Shown piece after piece: positions 35,891 through 46,416 of a stretch of 46,416 bases of DNA. Position 1 is the stretch's first letter, and every line of letters begins with the position of its first letter. Location of the stretch: the NCBI GenBank assembly GCA_030649895.1, contig JAUSEX010000056.1, positions 1-46,416 of the forward strand, written 5' to 3'. The stretch is from Candidatus Omnitrophota bacterium. Lineage in GTDB: Bacteria > Omnitrophota > Gorgyraeia > Gorgyraeales > Gorgyraeaceae. The translations under genes were made by a program, and so were the position numbers. The notes below the pieces were generated by a model that saw only the letters and a list, made by a program, of their open reading frames with translations, had not been told where the DNA came from and made no database searches.

Positions 35891-36932
35891 AAAAATAAAC
35901 GAGACGGATAAAAAAATAATCTCATTGTTAAATGACAGGGCTAGTGTCGCGAAATATATAGGGAAGATCAAAAAAGAGGCAGGAGGTTCTGTTTATACGC
36001 CTGAGAGGGAAGTGGAGATATACGAGAATATAATAAAAGAAAACAAGGGCCCTCTTTCCAATAAGGCGCTTTTTGCGATATACAGAGAGGTAATGTCGGG
36101 CTCTCTGGGCCTTGAAAAAAAATTAAAAATAGCTTACCTGGGGCCTGAAGCTACATTCACGCATCAGGCAGGGATAAAGAAATTCGGGTCAAATGTAGAA
36201 TTCTACGCCTGCCCTACGATAACGGATGTTTTCAGGGATGTGGAGGCGGGGAGGTCGGACTACGGGGTTGTGCCTGTTGAAAATTCAACGGAAGGCATGA
36301 TAAGCCATACCCTGGACATGTTTATAAACGCTGATTTAAAGATATGCTCCGAGATAATGCTTGAGATCTCGCATAATCTTTTAGGTAAAGGCGGCATAAA
36401 AGCGGTAAAAAAGATTTATTCGAAACAAGAGGTCTTCGGGCAATGCAGGTTATGGCTGGAGATAAATATGCGGGGCGTAGCCCTGATAGAGGTATCTTCA
36501 ACTAGCAAGGCCGCAGAGATTGCTTCTCAGGAAAAAAATTCAGCCGCTATAGCCAGCATACTGGCGGCCAAGAAATACAGGCTGAATACGCTTGCTAAAG
36601 ATATAGAAGATAACCCGAATAATGTTACGAGATTTCTTGTGATCGGAGGGGTAACGCCGCGGCCTACAAAACGAGACAAGACCTCTATAATGTTTTCCGT
36701 AAAGGACAAGGTGGGCGCATTGCATGACATACTTGTGCCTTTTAAGAAATACGGGATAAATCTTACCAAGATTGAATCGAGGCCTTCCAAGAGAAAGACG
36801 TGGGAATATTATTTTTTCGTGGATATGGTAGGCCATTACGAAAACCAGAATGTAAAAAAGGCGTTGGCAGAACTTGAGAAACATTGTTCGTTTTTGAAGA
36901 TACTGGGTTCTTATCCTGTAGTGGGGATATAA
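35865..36932 (+). CDS. pheA: Bifunctional chorismate mutase / prephenate dehydratase (P-protein)
   Basis: N-terminal CM domain ELRKKINETDKKIISLLNDRASVAKYIG; YLGPEATFTHQA; PVENSTEGMI; C-terminal ACT with ESRPSK; overlaps scpB by 26 nt. Confidence 0.95.
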   Translation: MSRLAELRKKINETDKKIISLLNDRASVAKYIGKIKKEAGGSVYTPEREVEIYENIIKENKGPLSNKALFAIYREVMSGSLGLEKKLKIAYLGPEATFTHQAGIKKFGSNVEFYACPTITDVFRDVEAGRSDYGVVPVENSTEGMISHTLDMFINADLKICSEIMLEISHNLLGKGGIKAVKKIYSKQEVFGQCRLWLEINMRGVALIEVSSTSKAAEIASQEKNSAAIASILAAKKYRLNTLAKDIEDNPNNVTRFLVIGGVTPRPTKRDKTSIMFSVKDKVGALHDILVPFKKYGINLTKIESRPSKRKTWEYYFFVDMVGHYENQNVKKALAELEKHCSFLKILGSYPVVGI

Positions 36933-36933
36933 G

Positions 36934-38019
36934 ATGAGCGTAATTCCGCGTAAAGCAGTTTTAAAAGCAAAGCCATATCAGCCGGGCAAGCCTATAGAAG
37001 AAGTAAAAAGAGAATTAGGCCTGAAGGATGTTATTAAAATGGCTTCCAATGAAAATCCATTGGGCCCGTCTCCAAAGGCTGTGGAGGCAATTAAAAAACA
37101 AGCAGGCAATATAAACAGGTATCCTGAGGGAGGATGTTTTTACCTGCGCCAGGCAATTGCCAGGAAATTTAAAATAAAACCTGAACAGGTTATTTTCGGA
37201 AACGGTTCTGACGAGCTTATCGGGATTGCGCTAAGGGCGTTTGTGGAGGAAGGCGACGAAGTGATTGTGGCAAATCCCACTTTTTTAATGTATGAAGTGG
37301 CTTCTATAGTGCACGGGGCAAGCGTAAAAGTCGTGCCGATGCGTTATTTTAAATACGATTTAAAGGCTATGAAAGAAGCGGTGACTAAAAATACAAAGAT
37401 TGTATTTGTCGCGAACCCTGACAACCCGAATGGCACATATGTATCAAGGCATGAGCTTGAGGATTTTTTAAAAGGGCTTCCTCGGGAGATAATAGTTTTT
37501 CTGGATGAGGCGTATTTTGAATTTGCAGAAGAGCAGGATTATCCTAATGGGCTTGATTATCTCGGAAAGAATAATATTATCGTTACCAGGACGTTTTCAA
37601 AAGCCTACGGCCTTGCAGGCCTAAGGGTGGGATACGGTATATCAAATCCGGAAATAATAAAATATATGGAGGCTGTAAGGGAACCTTTTAATGTCAATTC
37701 CCTTGCTCAGGCAGGAGCCGTGGGCGCGTTGAGAGATAAAGATTTTCTGTCGAAGGCTAAAAAAATAGTCAGGGAAGGCAAGAAATTTATATATTATGAA
37801 TTAAAGATGATGGGCGTAAGGTATGTCCCGAGCGTTACTAATTTTATACTGATAGAGCTTGGATCTAAATCAGGAGAGGTCGCGGAAAGGCTTTTAAAAA
37901 AAGGCGTGATTGTGAGAAATATGAAGGCGTGGGGGCTTGAGAATTTCATACGCGTAACCATTGGAAAGGAATCTGAAAATAAAAGGTTCATTAAGGAGCT
38001 TAAGAAAATAGTATTATAA
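36934..38019 (+). CDS. hisC: Histidinol-phosphate/aromatic aminotransferase (HisC family)
   Basis: ASNENPLGPSPKAVEAI, NPDNPNGTYV, TFSKAYGLAGLRVGYG. Confidence 0.92.
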   Translation: MSVIPRKAVLKAKPYQPGKPIEEVKRELGLKDVIKMASNENPLGPSPKAVEAIKKQAGNINRYPEGGCFYLRQAIARKFKIKPEQVIFGNGSDELIGIALRAFVEEGDEVIVANPTFLMYEVASIVHGASVKVVPMRYFKYDLKAMKEAVTKNTKIVFVANPDNPNGTYVSRHELEDFLKGLPREIIVFLDEAYFEFAEEQDYPNGLDYLGKNNIIVTRTFSKAYGLAGLRVGYGISNPEIIKYMEAVREPFNVNSLAQAGAVGALRDKDFLSKAKKIVREGKKFIYYELKMMGVRYVPSVTNFILIELGSKSGEVAERLLKKGVIVRNMKAWGLENFIRVTIGKESENKRFIKELKKIVL

Positions 38020-38030
38020 GGGGGATTTAA

Positions 38031-39044
38031 ATGATTATAGTTTTGCGTTCGGACGCTACGAAAAAACAGATAGACCATCTGGTTGATAAGGTTAAAAAAC
38101 TCGGCTTAAAGCCCATGGTTTCAAAAGGCATTGAGCGCACTATCATAGGCGTTATAGGCGAGGAAGATGTTTTGAGGGTTCAACCTCTAGAGGCTTTTCC
38201 GGGCGTTGAAAAGGTAATGCCTATTTTAAAGCCTTACAAGCTTGTGTCCAGGGAATTTAAACTCGAAGACAGTATTGTAGATGTGGATGGAGTGAAGATA
38301 GGCGGAAAGAAAATAGCTGTTATGGCAGGACCATGTTCAGTGGAAAATTTTGAGATGCTTCTTGAGGTAGGGAAAAAAGTTAAAAAATCAGGCGCTACTA
38401 TTTTAAGAGGAGGGGCTTTTAAGCCTAGGAGTTCTCCTTACAGCTTCCAGGGCCTGGGAGAAAAAGGCCTGAAATTCCTGAAGGATGTTAAAAAAGAGAC
38501 CGGGATGAAGATCATCACAGAAGTAATGGATACCAGGGATGTGCGGATGGTTGAAAAATACGCGGATATTCTTCAGGTTGGAGCGCGCAATATGCAAAAT
38601 TTTAATTTACTTAAAGAGGTCGGCCTTTCCAAAAAACCCGTACTCTTAAAAAGAGGTATATCAGCCACTATAAAAGAATTTTTAATGTCAGCTGAATACA
38701 TACTAGCTGCCGGAAACTTTAACTGCATACTTTGCGAAAGGGGCATAAGGACATTTGAAGACGCTACAAGGTTTACCCTGGATCTAAATGCAGTCCCGCT
38801 CATAAAACAGCTTAGCCATCTGCCTGTTGTCGTAGACCCAAGCCACGGGACAGGTAAATGGGATCTTGTCGCTCCAATGGCAAAGGCGGCTATTGCGGCC
38901 GGAGCAGACGGCCTAATAATAGAAGTTCATCCTAATCCAGAAGAGGCGCTTTCTGACGGAGAACAGTCTCTGGTGCCTAACAAGTTTGACGCCATGATGA
39001 AAGAATTAAAGGTATTAGCTAAAGCAGTGGGAAGGGATATCTAA
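38031..39044 (+). CDS. aroF: 3-deoxy-7-phosphoheptulonate synthase (type I beta)
   Basis: [43 protein letters not shown]. Confidence 0.95.
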   Translation: MIIVLRSDATKKQIDHLVDKVKKLGLKPMVSKGIERTIIGVIGEEDVLRVQPLEAFPGVEKVMPILKPYKLVSREFKLEDSIVDVDGVKIGGKKIAVMAGPCSVENFEMLLEVGKKVKKSGATILRGGAFKPRSSPYSFQGLGEKGLKFLKDVKKETGMKIITEVMDTRDVRMVEKYADILQVGARNMQNFNLLKEVGLSKKPVLLKRGISATIKEFLMSAEYILAAGNFNCILCERGIRTFEDATRFTLDLNAVPLIKQLSHLPVVVDPSHGTGKWDLVAPMAKAAIAAGADGLIIEVHPNPEEALSDGEQSLVPNKFDAMMKELKVLAKAVGRDI

Positions 39045-39065
39045 AAGAACTTTTAGCCTTCAGCG

Positions 39066-39086
39066 GCTGATAGCTGACAGTTGAGA
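39066..39086 (+). repeat. Degenerate heptanucleotide repeat touching the tyrA start
   Basis: GCTGATA GCTGACA GTTGAGA, preceded by an AGCCTTCAGC-like unit. Confidence 0.5.
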
Positions 39087-39919
39087 TGAAATTATTTAAT
39101 CGTATTACTATAGTAGGTTTAGGATTGATTGGCGGGTCGCTGGCACTTGCTGCGAGGGAAAAGAGGCTTGCAAAAGAAATTGTAGGGGTGTCGAAAAGAA
39201 AAAGCACCATTAACCAGGCGATTAAAAATGGGATCGTAGATTTTGCGACATTAGACCTAGAAAATGGCGTAAGGGATTCGGATCTGGTGGTTATTACAAC
39301 GCCTGTTCTTAAAATAGTCGACATAGCTAAACAAATCGCGCCTTTTTTAAAAAAAGGCTCTATAGTTACTGATACCGGGAGCACAAAAAAATATATAGTT
39401 AGCAATATGGGGAAGATTGAGCTGCGAGGAGTGGATTTTATAGGCAGCCATCCTATAGCGGGTTCTGAAAAATCAGGTATTAAATATGCGGATAGGGATC
39501 TGTTTAAAGGGGCGTACTGTATTCTTGCAGCGACAAAGAGTAAAAAAGCTCTTAGTAAGGTTAAAAGATTTTGGACGTCGCTAGGGATGAAGGTTGTTAT
39601 CATGCCTGCGAATACGCACGATAGATTATTTTCAAAGATAAGCCATCTGCCTCATGCAGTAGCTGCCAGCCTGGTAAACGCTGCGGGAAGAAAGGGTTTA
39701 GATCTCGCAGCGGGAGGGTTTAGGGATACAACCAGGATTGCTTCAGGCGAGCCAGGATTATGGCGGGATATATTTTTTACGAATAGAGAGAATCTTATAA
39801 GTGATATCAATATCTTGAAAAAAGAATTATCCAAGATAGAAGCGGCTTTAAAAAGTAATAATAGCCGGAATTTGCTCAGGTTGTTAAACAGGGCTAAATC
39901 TGTCAGAGATTCTCTGTAA
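39086..39919 (+). CDS. tyrA: Prephenate dehydrogenase
   Basis: IVGLGLIGGSLALAAREK, TDTGSTK, GSHPIAGSEKSG. Confidence 0.94.
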   Translation: MKLFNRITIVGLGLIGGSLALAAREKRLAKEIVGVSKRKSTINQAIKNGIVDFATLDLENGVRDSDLVVITTPVLKIVDIAKQIAPFLKKGSIVTDTGSTKKYIVSNMGKIELRGVDFIGSHPIAGSEKSGIKYADRDLFKGAYCILAATKSKKALSKVKRFWTSLGMKVVIMPANTHDRLFSKISHLPHAVAASLVNAAGRKGLDLAAGGFRDTTRIASGEPGLWRDIFFTNRENLISDINILKKELSKIEAALKSNNSRNLLRLLNRAKSVRDSL

Positions 39920-40524
39920 TGGTATATTTTATTTCCAGGAATATATTAAAGGCGCTTTTTAAAATATTTTTCAGGCTCAGGATAGTGGGTTTTGAAAATT
40001 GCCCGAAAACCGGGCCGCTGATTATTGCGCCGAACCATGCGAGTTTCCTGGATCCTTTGATAGCAGGGTTTGCAGTGCCGCGCGAATTAAATTTCATGGC
40101 GCGCAACAGCCTTTTTAGGAATAGAGTATTTGGAAATATTCTAAAATCAGTAAATGCATTTCCTTTGAAAAGGGAAGGCTCGGACCCGGGTGCAATGAGG
40201 CTGGCAATAGATAAGTTATGCGACGGAAAAGCGGTTTTAATTTTTCCTGAAGGGACGCGGTCAAAAGACGGAAATCTCGGGGTTCCAAGAGCTGGCATAG
40301 GCCTGCTCGCAGCGAGATCAGGCGCGAACATATTGCCGTGTTACATAAAAGGTTCCAGGGAAGCGTTCCCTAAAGGAGCTATTTTTCCCAGGTTTAAAAG
40401 AATAACGGTATATGTCGGGAAGCCTTTGAAAATTGAAAATAATAACTTTGAGAAAGAATACTATATGCGGATTGCAGAAAATACCATGACAGCAATCAGC
40501 GTTTTAAAAAAGAATGAAGATTAA
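39919..40524 (+). CDS. plsC: 1-acyl-sn-glycerol-3-phosphate acyltransferase
   Basis: NHASFLDP (HxxxxD variant), FPEGTRSKDG. Confidence 0.94.
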   Translation: MVYFISRNILKALFKIFFRLRIVGFENCPKTGPLIIAPNHASFLDPLIAGFAVPRELNFMARNSLFRNRVFGNILKSVNAFPLKREGSDPGAMRLAIDKLCDGKAVLIFPEGTRSKDGNLGVPRAGIGLLAARSGANILPCYIKGSREAFPKGAIFPRFKRITVYVGKPLKIENNNFEKEYYMRIAENTMTAISVLKKNED

Positions 40525-41317
40525 GGTAGCCGGGCGCGCTGGGTTTTGTTTCGGGGTAAAGCGGGCGATAAATATCGCTGAAGACGCTTTAAAAGAATTG
40601 AAGGGCGGGGATAGGATTTATTCGTTCGGCGCCTTGATACATAATCCTCAAGTGGTAGAAGGGCTTCTCAAGAAAGGGCTTCAGGTAATCAGCGGCCATG
40701 AGAAAATAAAAAGCGGAACCGTGATAGTGTCGTCGCACGGCGCGCCTATAGAAGCGCTGGAAGAAATTAAAAAAAACAGGGTAAGGCTTATTGACGCTAC
40801 CTGCCCTTTTGTAAAATACGCCCAGAATATCGTAAAGGGCCTGAAAAAAGACGGATACAGGATAATAATTATCGGGGACAGCGACCATCCCGAGGTGAAG
40901 GCCCTTAAAAATATAGCTGGAAAAGACAGATTATCAAAGAAAATAGGCGTTATCTCGCAGACGACGCAGAATAAAGAAAATTATATAAACGAGATTAAAA
41001 AAATACTGAACGAGGATTTTGGCGAAGTAAAGATTTTTAACACAATATGTAAAGATACGTCAAAAAGGCAATTAGCGACTCGCAGGCTTTTAAAGGACTG
41101 CGATCTGATGATAGTTATTGGCGGGAAAAACAGCGCCAATACAAAGCGGCTCTGGCAGATTTGCAAAGAAAGCGGGGTGGATAGTTTTCATATTGAAACA
41201 GAGCCGGAATTAAAGAAAGAGTGGTTTAAAGGAAAGAGTTGCGTGGGAATTACAAGCGGAGCATCAACACCGGATTTAATGGTGAAAAAAATTATAGAGA
41301 GAATAAGGAGGTTTTAA
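40514..41317 (+). CDS. ispH: 4-hydroxy-3-methylbut-2-enyl diphosphate reductase
   Basis: AGFCFGVKRAI, IHNPQVVEGL, DATCPFVKYAQ, TSGASTPD. Confidence 0.96.
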   Translation: MKIKVAGRAGFCFGVKRAINIAEDALKELKGGDRIYSFGALIHNPQVVEGLLKKGLQVISGHEKIKSGTVIVSSHGAPIEALEEIKKNRVRLIDATCPFVKYAQNIVKGLKKDGYRIIIIGDSDHPEVKALKNIAGKDRLSKKIGVISQTTQNKENYINEIKKILNEDFGEVKIFNTICKDTSKRQLATRRLLKDCDLMIVIGGKNSANTKRLWQICKESGVDSFHIETEPELKKEWFKGKSCVGITSGASTPDLMVKKIIERIRRF

Positions 41318-41323
41318 AAAATC

Positions 41324-42916
41324 ATGACAAAAGAGTTGAAACAGGAAAACGAGGCGCAGGAGGTATTTAATCTGGAAGAGGCTTACGGAAAGACGTTCAG
41401 GCGCTTGAGCGAGGGCGATATAGTAAAAGGCAAGGTGCTTGCAATAGGCGTTAAAGATGTCTATATTGATCTAGGGTATAAATCCGAGGGGATTATAACA
41501 TTGGGCGAATTAAAAGACATTGTAGACTTGAAGATTGGTGATGAATTTGATGTATTTGTGGAATCCAAGGAAAATGAAGACGGGCTTATTACTGTCTCAA
41601 GGCGCAAGGCAGAAAATATGCAAGGGTGGGATAAAATTTCCGCCACTTACAAGGAAGGGGATTTCATAGAAGGCAAGGTTTCCAGGAAGGTTAAAGGCGG
41701 TTTGATGGTGGATGTGGGTATAGAGGCGTTTCTGCCGGCTTCGCTTGTCGCATTAAAAGGGTTTGGCAATGTAAATCAGCTTGTCGGCCAGGTACTTTTA
41801 TTCAAGATCGTAAAAATGAACAAGCCAAGAAAAAATATAGTGGTATCCAGGAAAGACGCTATAATAAAAGAAAGAGAAACCATAAAGACCAAGGTATTGG
41901 GGGAGCTCAAGACAGGAGAGCTTCGCAAAGGCCTTGTCAAAAATATTACTGATTTCGGAGTGTTTGTGGACCTGGGAGGAGTGGACGGGCTTCTGCATAT
42001 AACTGATATGAGCTGGGGCAGGATCTCTCATCCGAGCGAGATGGTGGCGATAGGCGACACTATAGAGGTAGTGATATTGAATTTTGACAAAGAAAATATG
42101 AAGGTTTCTCTGGGCCTGAAGCAGAAAACAGAAAATCCCTGGAAGGATATTGAAAATAAATATCCTATAGGCACAAGGATTAAAGGCAAGGTTGTGAATA
42201 TTATGCCTTATGGAGCATTCGTAGAGCTTGAAAAAGGCGTAGAAGGCCTTGTGCATGTATCAGAACTTTCATGGACCGTGAGAGTGAATAATCCCCAGGA
42301 TGTCCTTGCGATAGGAGATACCGTGGAGGCGGTTGTTTTAAGCGCGGATAGCTCTAGCCAGAAAATATCTCTAGGCGTAAAACAGATAGAGCCTAATCCA
42401 TGGCTTGAAATAAAAGAAAAATTTTCTCCCGGCATGAAAGTGGAAGGCAAAGTCAGAAATCTGACGGACTATGGCGCATTTATAGAGATAGAAGGGGCCA
42501 TAGAGGGCTTTGTCCATATAAATGACATGTCCTGGACCAAGAAGATAAATAATCCAAAGGAGTACCTTAAAAAAGGCCAGAAACTCGATGTAATGATACT
42601 TGCGGTAGATTCTGATAATCAGAAGATATCTCTTGGCATAAAACAGATAACCTCTGACTCGTGGCCTGAGATTATGGTAAAATACTCTCTTGGCACAACA
42701 GTTGAAGGCCTTGTTACAAAAATTACAAGTTTTGGGCTTTTTGTAGAGCTGGAAAAAGATCTGGAAGGCCTTGTGCATATATCTGAACTAGACGCAGAAT
42801 CCTCAGGTAGTCTGGAAGAGATATATAAAGTCGGAGACAAGATCTCCGCGGTTGTTATAAAGGTTGATGATTTGGAGCGGAAGATAAGATTAAGTATTAA
42901 GAAAACCAAGGAGTAA
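41324..42916 (+). CDS. rpsA: 30S ribosomal protein S1 (six S1 domains)
   Basis: Six successive S1 motifs (e.g. GLVKNITDFGVFVDLGGVDGLLHITDMSWGRISHPSE). Confidence 0.95.
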   Translation: MTKELKQENEAQEVFNLEEAYGKTFRRLSEGDIVKGKVLAIGVKDVYIDLGYKSEGIITLGELKDIVDLKIGDEFDVFVESKENEDGLITVSRRKAENMQGWDKISATYKEGDFIEGKVSRKVKGGLMVDVGIEAFLPASLVALKGFGNVNQLVGQVLLFKIVKMNKPRKNIVVSRKDAIIKERETIKTKVLGELKTGELRKGLVKNITDFGVFVDLGGVDGLLHITDMSWGRISHPSEMVAIGDTIEVVILNFDKENMKVSLGLKQKTENPWKDIENKYPIGTRIKGKVVNIMPYGAFVELEKGVEGLVHVSELSWTVRVNNPQDVLAIGDTVEAVVLSADSSSQKISLGVKQIEPNPWLEIKEKFSPGMKVEGKVRNLTDYGAFIEIEGAIEGFVHINDMSWTKKINNPKEYLKKGQKLDVMILAVDSDNQKISLGIKQITSDSWPEIMVKYSLGTTVEGLVTKITSFGLFVELEKDLEGLVHISELDAESSGSLEEIYKVGDKISAVVIKVDDLERKIRLSIKKTKE

Positions 42917-42927
42917 AGAATAAATTA

Positions 42928-42965
42928 CACCCCGTAGGTGAGCCATATGGCTCACCTACGGGGTG
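42928..42965. repeat. 38-bp perfect palindrome upstream of tyrS
   Basis: CACCCCGTAGGTGAGCCAT|ATGGCTCACCTACGGGGTG. Confidence 0.93.
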
Positions 42966-42977
42966 GATAAGGTTAAT

Positions 42978-44144
42978 ATGGACATCAAGAAGCAATTAGA
43001 AATTATTAAGCGCGGGACAACAGAGATAATCTCTGAAAAAGAGCTTATTTCAAAACTGGAGAAGAAAATGCCGCTTATAGTTAAGGCAGGCTTTGACCCT
43101 AGCGCGCCAGATATTCATTTGGGCCATACTGTTCTACTGCGTAAACTGAAACATTTTCAGGATTTGGGACATAGGGTGATTTTTCTTATAGGCGATTTCA
43201 CGGGCATGATAGGGGACCCTACTGGAAGAAGCGAGATCAGGAAGCGCCTTACCGAGGAACAGATTAGCGAGAATGCAAAGACTTATAAGAAACAGGCATT
43301 TAAGATCCTGGATGAGAAAAAAACAGAGGTCGTATTTAATAGTGCATGGTTGTCAAAAATGACCATCAAAGGTATTCTTGAATTAATGGCGCACGCTACT
43401 GTCTCTCAAGTTCTGGCAAGGGCGGATTTCAGCGAGCGTTATAAATCAGGTAAAGACATAAGCCTTCTTGAATTTGTATACCCCTTGCTTCAAGCGTATG
43501 ATTCAGTTGAGCTTAAGGCGGATATAGAACTTGGCGGGACTGATCAGAAATTTAATATATTAATGGGCAGGGAACTGCAGAAAGATTTTAGTCAGGAACC
43601 CCAGGTAGTTATAATGACCCCGCTTTTAGTCGGCCTTGACGGCGTGAATAAAATGAGCAAATCCCTTGGCAATCATATAGGTATAGATGAAAAGCCGGAA
43701 GATATATTTGGTAAAATAATGTCCATATCGGATGAGCTTATGCTTCAGTATTACGAGCTTCTGACAGATGAAGATCTGGATAAAATAAAAAAGATGCATC
43801 CAATGGAAGCGAAAAAAAATCTTGCAAGATATATCGTAAGGCAGTATCACGGGGAAAGCCTTGCGGATAATGCCTTAAAGGATTTTGAAAATAAATTCCA
43901 GAAAAGAGACCCTTTTACAGAGCTAAAGACTGAAACAAAGCCTTTGAAGCCGAACCTTTGCGAGTTTTTAGTGTTTGAAAAAATATTGCCGAGTAAAGGC
44001 GAATACAGGCGGCTTGTCGAGCAGGACGCTATAGAGGTAAATGGCAGCAGGGCAAAAGTATTAGAATTTAAATTAGAACCTTCTAAAGAGTATTGTATAA
44101 AAGTCGGTAAAAAACGCTTCCTTAAAGTAGTTTTTAAACCTTAA
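42978..44144 (+). CDS. tyrS: Tyrosyl-tRNA synthetase with C-terminal S4 domain
   Basis: AGFDPSAPDIHLGHTVLLRKL, KMSKSLGN; ORF call begins at a GTG inside the palindrome (42963), ATG at 42978 preferred. Confidence 0.96.
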   Translation: MDIKKQLEIIKRGTTEIISEKELISKLEKKMPLIVKAGFDPSAPDIHLGHTVLLRKLKHFQDLGHRVIFLIGDFTGMIGDPTGRSEIRKRLTEEQISENAKTYKKQAFKILDEKKTEVVFNSAWLSKMTIKGILELMAHATVSQVLARADFSERYKSGKDISLLEFVYPLLQAYDSVELKADIELGGTDQKFNILMGRELQKDFSQEPQVVIMTPLLVGLDGVNKMSKSLGNHIGIDEKPEDIFGKIMSISDELMLQYYELLTDEDLDKIKKMHPMEAKKNLARYIVRQYHGESLADNALKDFENKFQKRDPFTELKTETKPLKPNLCEFLVFEKILPSKGEYRRLVEQDAIEVNGSRAKVLEFKLEPSKEYCIKVGKKRFLKVVFKP

Positions 44145-44176
44145 GACTTCAGCAAGATTTCAGCTTAAAAAAGTCC

Positions 44177-44205
44177 TTGACAGGATTCGATGAGGGTGAT
44201 ATAGT
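44177..44205 (+). promoter_or_regulatory. rrn promoter P1
   Basis: TTGACA-17 nt-TATAGT. Confidence 0.75.
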
Positions 44206-44248
44206 ATCATCCACTAGTTGAGTAAGTTGTTCATTTGAAAATTTCCTC

Positions 44249-44277
44249 TTGACGTTCAGGTATCCGTGTGGTAAAAT
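44249..44277 (+). promoter_or_regulatory. rrn promoter P2 (extended -10)
   Basis: TTGACG-17 nt-TAAAAT with TGG upstream. Confidence 0.7.
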
Positions 44278-44357
44278 TCTAATTCCTATAAGAGGGTAAT
44301 TTATTGAATAAGTTTCCTTGATAATATAATTAAAAATTATTATTAAGGGAGGATGTG

Positions 44358-44387
44358 AAAAAAGGCATCGTCTCGGTGCCTTTTTTT
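44358..44387 (+). terminator. Intrinsic terminator-like hairpin in the rrn leader
   Basis: AAAAAAGGCATC-GTCTC-GGTGCCTTTTTTT. Confidence 0.75.
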
Positions 44388-44396
44388 ATTTTCAGC

Positions 44397-44409
44397 TGTT
44401 CTTTCTAAA
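44397..44409 (+). promoter_or_regulatory. boxA-like antitermination element
   Basis: TGTTCTTTCTAAA resembles the rrn boxA consensus (TGYTCTTTRAMAA-like), positioned just after the hairpin. Confidence 0.6.
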
Positions 44410-44448
44410 TTAAATAGCCAGACTAACGGGTCTGAGTTACGTTAAGTT

Positions 44449-46032
<1,584 letters not shown>

Positions 46033-46215
46033 AGCCAAATTTGCCTTTGGGCGAATTTGCAAAGGTTTTACCTGACCCTATGTTCGGAGAAGTTATACGC
46101 GCAAGCGTTTGACAGAAACGGATATTTAAGAAGGTTAAATCGTAACTTTCCTGTTATGTCTGGCTATTAATTATTTTATGGATCCCCTCTGTTTAAAACT
46201 ATGGGCAAGTTTTTT

Positions 46216-46280
46216 GTGTAAAGTGTAAAGTGTAAAGTGTAAAGTATCTTTTCATTACACATTACACATTAAACATTACA
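46216..46280. repeat. Paired heptanucleotide tandem repeats in the 16S-tRNA spacer
   Basis: (GTGTAAA)x4 at 46216-46243 and (CATTACA)x4 (one variant) at 46253-46280, imperfectly inverted to each other. Confidence 0.9.
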
Positions 46281-46309
46281 CAGACATGCAGTCTTTTGTA
46301 ATGAGTTTT

Positions 46310-46386
46310 GGGCCCATAGCTCAGCTGGTTAGAGCGCCGTGCTGATAACGCGGAGGTGAGTGGTTCGACTCCACTTGGGCCCACCA
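46310..46386 (+). tRNA. tRNA-Ile(GAT), CCA encoded
   Basis: GGGCCCATAGCTCAGCTGGTTAGAGC...CTGATAA anticodon loop...GGTTCGACTCC...TGGGCCCACCA, in the 16S downstream spacer. Confidence 0.97.
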
Positions 46387-46416
46387 TTGCTCCTGGCTGG
46401 TAAAGATGTTTGTGTA

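Noticed and set aside
39019-39603. 194-aa minus-strand ORF opposite tyrA
   Set aside because: Lies antisense to a confidently identified CDS; composition is typical of shadow ORFs and no family is recognisable.
44352-44410. Possible leader peptide GTG AAA AAA GGC ATC ... (MKKGIVSVPFFIFSCSF) over the rrn leader hairpin
   Set aside because: Shine-Dalgarno spacing is too short and the sequence is explained by the terminator hairpin and boxA-like element.
46216-46280. CRISPR-like array
   Set aside because: Units are 7 nt without unique spacers; it is a short tandem repeat, not CRISPR.

Overview
This 46.4 kb window is a bacterial chromosomal segment. I infer a PVC / candidate phylum OP3 (Omnitrophota)-like lineage from the 16S rRNA character and gene style; this is not confirmed by any search. 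Nearly all genes are on the + strand. They form conserved housekeeping blocks: LPS transport (lptCA-lptB), tig-clpP, serine synthesis, a HMGL-type acyl-CoA synthase, purA, a membrane pyrophosphatase, uppS-cdsA-dxr-rseP-ispG-proS, rimP-nusA-infB, trpS, scpA-scpB, an aromatic amino acid cluster, plsC-ispH-rpsA, tyrS, and the start of an rrn operon (16S plus tRNA-Ile). The most unusual locus is 20344-29296, which sits between proS and rimP with its own strong sigma70-type promoter. A 2002-aa signal-peptide protein there appears to fuse a TIKI/ChaN-like domain, a eukaryote-type UDP-sugar pyrophosphorylase and a phosphohexomutase. It is followed by a 961-aa phosphoglucose-isomerase-like ORF in the +1 frame. 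The +1 frame keeps coding-like sequence upstream of the annotated ATG, and the junction (AGGGA-AAT-ATT-TGA-G) resembles the prfB +1 frameshift site. The two ORFs may therefore encode one ~2983-aa 'fructose-6-P to UDP-sugar' polyprotein. A one-base assembly error is the main alternative. A second theme is many palindromic and heptanucleotide-periodic repeats, placed just upstream of start codons and also in frame inside tig, ispG and proS.
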